From NCBI GenBank assembly GCA_030428385.1, contig JAUIDY010000021.1:1-63623 (forward strand): 63,623 bases of DNA. Reading direction: 5' to 3'. Origin of the DNA: Rhodothermia bacterium (GTDB lineage: Bacteria > Bacteroidota > Rhodothermia > Rhodothermales > JAAAOL01). Below the pieces are notes generated by a model. The model was not told the DNA's origin and did no database searches. It was given only the letters and a program-made list of their open reading frames with translations. Each line of letters begins with the position of its first letter. The first letter of the stretch is position 1. Positions 60,396-63,623 of this stretch are shown piece after piece. Made by a program: the position numbers and the translations under genes.

Positions 60396-60851
60396 TAACG
60401 AATATGGTGCTGCTGCTGGTGCAACGTCATACCGTCTGTTAGACAATGGGGAATATATAAGTCGCAGAGATGTTCTTAACGGGTTTAAAAGCTTTGGCGA
60501 GGATGCCAAGTTGGCTCTCGGCATCACTCTTAACACAGCATATGGAAATGAGGATATTGATAAATATGGTTCCGCTGTACTTGGGCTGGCAGAAACTCTT
60601 TCGCACGAGTCTTTTTTCCATGCTGGATTTCATGGACCTCAACTAATTAATCAGCTTAACAGTGGCGACCCGCAAGGTGTTCGTACTTATTTTCAAGACC
60701 AAGCAACAAACAATATCGGAGGCCGCAGAGATCATCAAATGGTTCGCGAAAGGACGCATCCGTTGCTAAGAAGATATATCCAAACAATGAGACAATTACG
60801 GGATTCCCTAACTGGAAACTGATCATAAATTCTACTTTTTCAATCGGACCC

Positions 60852-61268
60852 ATGTCTAAACATTTAGTGTACCTGCTAGAGTTTCTCATTCTGTTTATTT
60901 TTGGTGGATGTTCTCAAAAGCAAGGGACAGAGCATCCAAAAATCGACCTGACAAGTTCACAATGGGTTTCAAACAAACTCTTTGAAGCGCCCGACTTCCG
61001 CGACACCATGGTTTTTCAACCAGACAGTAGCCTTAGGTTTTTTGATGCCGCATCGGTGACTGTCTTTTCCGGGACATACTCGATCAAAGGAGATACGGTG
61101 AGTGTCACCTTTGCACCACATCCAGATCGTCCCGCAGCGCAATATCAATTGCTATATCAGCAAAACGAACTGATTCACCTGTTCAGTAATGTTGGTTCAA
61201 TGACAACAGGTAGTCGTTCAAACACATTAAAATACCACCGTGCGCCTCTCAGTCGCGAAATTCTTTGA
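60852..61268 (+). CDS. Small lipoprotein, unknown (accessory island)
   Basis: 138 aa with a lipobox IFGGC (Cys ~20). The remainder is a short beta-rich domain with HPKIDLTSSQWVSNKL, MVFQPDSSLRFFD and GTYSIKGDTVSVTFA, resembling META/DUF306 or lipocalin-like small lipoproteins only in general character. It lies 29 bp after the interrupted mini-RHS gene and would be its natural partner (immunity) gene. AT-rich. Family not recognised. Confidence 0.65.
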   Translation: MSKHLVYLLEFLILFIFGGCSQKQGTEHPKIDLTSSQWVSNKLFEAPDFRDTMVFQPDSSLRFFDAASVTVFSGTYSIKGDTVSVTFAPHPDRPAAQYQLLYQQNELIHLFSNVGSMTTGSRSNTLKYHRAPLSREIL

Positions 61269-61924
61269 AGCAAGAAACAAGAAGAGACCCACAAAAAATA
61301 TCACCTTCTTTTACCTCAAACCTTCGTTCCTCTGAAGTGGCCCAAATAAAGTCATACACGAGCGCTATTGGGGCTGGCATTGCTATGATCATTTTCAGCA
61401 TTTGGGCTGGATGTACGCCTTCGCGCTTGCATGTGCCCACTGACCAGAATGGATCAGAGGCCATGATCTATCGCAGGGTATTTAATCATGTCGCTACCAG
61501 CGCCGCAGCCTTTGAATTAGCAGAAGCATCTTATTCCATTACCGGAAGAGATTATCAAAGACACGATGAGGTAGAAATTGTAGTCGCTGATGAATTGATT
61601 CCAGACTTGTTGCTGAGCCCCATTACGGACGATTCATTCTGCCACAATGCAACGACTGACGTGCTAGATGAAGTGGAAACGTCACTTATAGAAAAAACTC
61701 CCGACTTCAATTTGGCGAGCATGGGTGCAAGAAAGTCCGACTTGCTGTTGTTTATTTCGCCGATTTACAAAAAAATTATTCGGGCTAAATTGTACATCGA
61801 TGATGCTAGATATAAAGACTACCAACGTGTGAGAAGCTATGCCCCGGCAAGCAGGACGTTTACCTTCGTACTTACGGACAATGCAGAAATTGCTTGCGTT
61901 GCGTACGATGCGGCAGGCCTCTAG
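61265..61924 (+). CDS. Lipoprotein, unknown (accessory island)
   Basis: 219 aa. I start at the TTG at 61265, which overlaps the preceding stop (TTGA). No ATG gives a usable signal peptide, the first in-frame ATG (61385) being only nine residues before the lipid cysteine. A hydrophobic stretch AIGAGIAMIIFSIWAGC (lipobox WAGC) follows a long ~33-residue N-region. The mature part has mixed alpha/beta character (EASYSITGRDYQRHDEVEIV, KSDLLLFISPIYKKIIRAKL). Not recognised. Confidence 0.55.
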   Translation: MKQETRRDPQKISPSFTSNLRSSEVAQIKSYTSAIGAGIAMIIFSIWAGCTPSRLHVPTDQNGSEAMIYRRVFNHVATSAAAFELAEASYSITGRDYQRHDEVEIVVADELIPDLLLSPITDDSFCHNATTDVLDEVETSLIEKTPDFNLASMGARKSDLLLFISPIYKKIIRAKLYIDDARYKDYQRVRSYAPASRTFTFVLTDNAEIACVAYDAAGL

Positions 61925-62375
61925 GAATCGACGAGGCCAAAGGAAAAGCCTTTTCCTTCTCGGATTGACGTTGCTTTTTGGATGCTTTTCTCCCCGTCAA
62001 GTCCAGCAACCAGGGCCGTATACTGTTCTCCAGATCGACTCAACCAGCATCAATGGCTTCTACTGGTTTGTTTTTGAAAATGCATCCTCGAAACGGGTGA
62101 ACGTCTTGGCTCCACAAGCAACTGCCCTTCCGCTGGATTCAGCAATGTATATGCCCCTTGCTCTTGGCTGTCGATACAGGTTGACGCTTTCGTCCCTCGG
62201 TGAAATGGGATTTACCTTTGACGACGGCAGTTTTTTACGTCCGGGAGCCATCTTGTATGTCGAGGGGCACGTCGTTCATCATCCGCACGACACATCGCAG
62301 TCGGCATACCGCGTCGCTGAAATTAACGGCCGATATGTTCCACAACGCACAATGGTGGATTGTATCGCGGAATAG
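61908..62375 (+). CDS. Lipoprotein, unknown (accessory island)
   Basis: About 155 aa from the ATG at 61908 (MRQASRNRRGQRK), which overlaps the previous gene by 17 bases and gives a clean lipoprotein signal (LLFGC). Upstream starts at 61839 and 61881 lie deep inside the previous gene. Mature part: IDSTSINGFYWFVFENASSK, VNVLAPQATALPLDSAMYMP, GEMGFTFDDGSFLRPGAILY. Predicted beta sandwich. Not recognised. Confidence 0.6.
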   Translation: MRQASRNRRGQRKSLFLLGLTLLFGCFSPRQVQQPGPYTVLQIDSTSINGFYWFVFENASSKRVNVLAPQATALPLDSAMYMPLALGCRYRLTLSSLGEMGFTFDDGSFLRPGAILYVEGHVVHHPHDTSQSAYRVAEINGRYVPQRTMVDCIAE

Positions 62376-62540
62376 TGATTGACTCTCGGATGGAACGCTT
62401 AAAAAACGGAGCGTTCTCCATGGATCAGGTTGTCTTTCGTCCGTATCGATGCCACTACGACGCCTGCCCCCTTTTGTGTTTACCGTTTGGCTGAATGACA
62501 AAAAACGGATTCCCCTTTTCGGCAATTATTGTCCGATGTT

Positions 62541-63119
62541 ATGCGCTACTTTCTTTACGGGCTCTGTTTCATCCTCTTTCTATTCATGGGGTGCCATCCT
62601 CAGCGGAGTAATTCCCTGTCCTCCTTGCTCAAGCATCAACGGGATTATGTCACACACGACTTCCCTCAAAAAACGCTGGCCAACCACCTCAACATAAAGG
62701 ATCTATTCATCCTCGTAGACCTAAACGAAATATTCTTCCCGGACCTCCTTCATTCCCTACCACTGGAATACCAGCTACGGGATGAATCATGCTCCAATCC
62801 TGTCCTGCTTTCAGGGTATGAGGGCGCAGGGTATGAGTATCAGGTTTGGGTCCTTTGTGAGGCGTATTATTATCATCACCGCTATAATACCTTTGACCGC
62901 GTTCCCACCTCGCACACACTGAACCGGATAAACATTGATAAATTTAGGATCAGCGACGCGATTGATAATCAAAGACTGCTGTCGCTGATCGTTCGGTGGG
63001 ATCAACAGGTACTGGAGCACGAATTCTTTGGGCTCCCGCATGGGTTCATTTTTTTAGCAACCCGATTTACGTCATCGGAGAACTCCTCTTTTGAAAGCAT
63101 GGTGTTTAAAGAACAATAG
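62541..63119 (+). CDS. Lipoprotein, unknown (accessory island)
   Basis: About 192 aa from the ATG at 62541 with the lipobox LFMGC. Mature part: LFILVDLNEIFFPDLLHSLP, DESCSNPVLLSGYEGAGYEY, VWVLCEAYYYHHRYNTFDRV, AT-rich and aromatic. Not recognised. It is the last gene of the + strand island. The 165 bp before it show no feature, and a bidirectional hairpin terminator follows at 63129. Confidence 0.65.
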   Translation: MRYFLYGLCFILFLFMGCHPQRSNSLSSLLKHQRDYVTHDFPQKTLANHLNIKDLFILVDLNEIFFPDLLHSLPLEYQLRDESCSNPVLLSGYEGAGYEYQVWVLCEAYYYHHRYNTFDRVPTSHTLNRINIDKFRISDAIDNQRLLSLIVRWDQQVLEHEFFGLPHGFIFLATRFTSSENSSFESMVFKEQ

Positions 63120-63128
63120 CCATTAATC

Positions 63129-63168
63129 AAAAAAAGGCCCGCCACGCATCTGCGCAACGGGCCTTTCT
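63129..63168. terminator. Bidirectional terminator between the island and yceI-like gene
   Basis: AAAGGCCCG and CGGGCCTTT form a 9-bp stem. The minus strand has a seven-T run; the plus strand a weaker TTTCTT. Confidence 0.75.
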
Positions 63169-63190
63169 TGTGTGGCTACAGCGCGGGAGC

Positions 63191-63623
63191 TTACTGCTCG
63201 TTTGCCTGCTGCTGGACCTCAACTTGGAGCGAGATGGTCACGTCCTGACCAACAATGACGCCGCCTGCTTCGGTAAGGGCGTTCCATTCAAGCCCATAGT
63301 CGAGGCGGTTGATGACGGTTTCGGCTTCGAGGGCAGCGATGGTGTTGCCGCGCATCGTGGCGGTGCCCATCAACTCGGCGTCGAGCACCACTTCTTTCGT
63401 CGTGCCGCGAATCGTGAGGTCGCCAACGAGTTCAAACGTGCTGCCTTCGATGTTGCGCACTTCTTTGCTCGTGAAGGTCAACGTCGGAAATTCTTCAGCG
63501 GCGAAGAAGTCAGGCGACTTCAGGTGATTGTCGCGGCGCTCGTTGCCGGTGTTGATGCTGGCAACCTGAATCGTGGCCGTGGCGGTGAGGGTGGTGAGGT
63601 CGGCGGGATCGAAGGAAACCGAA
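63191..63623 (-). CDS. YceI-family protein (5' end beyond window)
   Basis: The frame is open to the window edge, so the start and any signal peptide are outside. At least 143 residues are visible. YceI signatures are ASINTGNERRDNHLKSPDFF (family SxxTGNxxRDxHLxSxDFF), FTSKEVRNIEGSTFELVGDL and TIRGTTKEVVLDAEL, ending VGQDVTISLQVEVQQ. YceI proteins are periplasmic lipocalin-like folds that bind isoprenoid-type lipids. The TTG at 63481 is internal, not the start. Confidence 0.92.
   Translation of the reverse strand, partial: SVSFDPADLTTLTATATIQVASINTGNERRDNHLKSPDFFAAEEFPTLTFTSKEVRNIEGSTFELVGDLTIRGTTKEVVLDAELMGTATMRGNTIAALEAETVINRLDYGLEWNALTEAGGVIVGQDVTISLQVEVQQQANEQ

Larger units (their letters stand above)
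59133..60822 (+). pseudogene. Second secreted mini-RHS gene, split by an IS1595-family insertion
   Basis: The 5' part (59133-59648) encodes a signal peptide (ending SWAQ) and the same module as at 56359: WRTWQPYQPPAVPDSIRWLW, GTLSPTRWLVTDPLADQYPA, WSPYNYVLGNPLLLVDPDG. It then gives a helical DEARQAFREFLKTEYGQQFI stretch and runs into the IS, where it meets a stop. The 3' part (60403-60822) continues in frame: YGAAAGATSYRLLDNGEYIS to a C-terminal domain with GLAETLSHESFFHAGFHG (HE...H pattern). Removing the IS and one TAACGAA copy yields an intact frame of about 311 codons, ...QINE-YGAAAG.... The C-terminal domain is unrelated to that of the 56359 protein. As it stands, only a truncated secreted fragment can be made. 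Confidence 0.85.

Overview
The window looks like chromosome of a GC-rich member of the Bacteroidota/Rhodothermota assemblage, probably a Rhodothermales relative. The evidence is the mix of lineage-typical families: a PorZ-like type IX secretion (T9SS) propeller protein, a T9SS plug-domain lipoprotein (DUF5103), a cargo protein with a C-terminal sorting-type domain, DUF4249, GWxTD, DUF3078 and DUF4105 proteins, a FecI/FecR/STN-TonB-receptor signalling set, and a 59-residue Hc1-type histone H1-like protein. No taxonomic search was possible, so this is inference from gene content.

Layout. 1-8 kb: a frameshifted POT peptide transporter, a HerA-like ATPase, a block of palindromic repeats, a UPF0182 membrane protein, an acetyltransferase and a ferredoxin. 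8-16 kb: a secreted T9SS-type protein, gpmI, nth, a DUF4105 protein and a large pseudokinase-TPR-TonB fusion. 16-32 kb: tRNA-Glu and tRNA-His, porZ, ribH, a PHP phosphoesterase, a HIT protein, a flippase-like membrane protein, DUF72, VOC, NhaC and AGCS transporters, upp, a four-helix-bundle gene between low-complexity repeats, ftsE, a methyltransferase and pdxA. 32-40 kb: a coupled surface module in which an ECF sigma factor and FecR lie upstream of a TonB receptor, DUF4249 and GWxTD genes; the last three are joined by ATGA overlaps. 40-52 kb: UbiA, small proteins, dnaE, a divergent amino-acid-kinase-like gene, the histone-like gene, DUF3078, a membrane gluzincin and the T9SS plug protein. 52-53.2 kb: a roughly 1-kb interval without convincing protein genes that reads as a promoter-to-terminator noncoding RNA gene. 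53-56 kb: rhomboid, MgtC/DUF4010 and purQ. 56-63 kb: an AT-richer accessory island.

Most striking parts. (1) The 52.07-53.03 kb minus-strand unit has a near-consensus TTGACG-17-TATAAT promoter, many perfect hairpins with GCAA or UUCG loops in the minus-strand sense, and a textbook terminator. Upstream of it lie four DnaA-box-like 9-mers spaced about 11 bp apart. (2) The 56.3-63.1 kb island carries two secreted 'mini-RHS' proteins. They share a signal peptide and an RHS-core-like module but have unrelated C-termini. Five small lipoprotein genes follow them, the first only 2 bp after the first RHS-like gene. This looks like a polymorphic toxin/immunity arrangement acting outside the cytoplasm. 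The second RHS-like gene is split by an IS1595-family element, and removing the element plus one 7-bp repeat restores its frame exactly. (3) Two MITE-like elements share termini starting GAAACTGTCTGGTA and are flanked by 3-bp TNA duplications. (4) A pseudokinase that has lost the catalytic HRD, Asn and DFG residues is fused to TPRs and a TonB C-terminal domain.

Several start codons were moved inward from the longest possible reading frame, and the reason is given in each entry. Function calls rest on motif recognition by eye. No database search or folding program was run.
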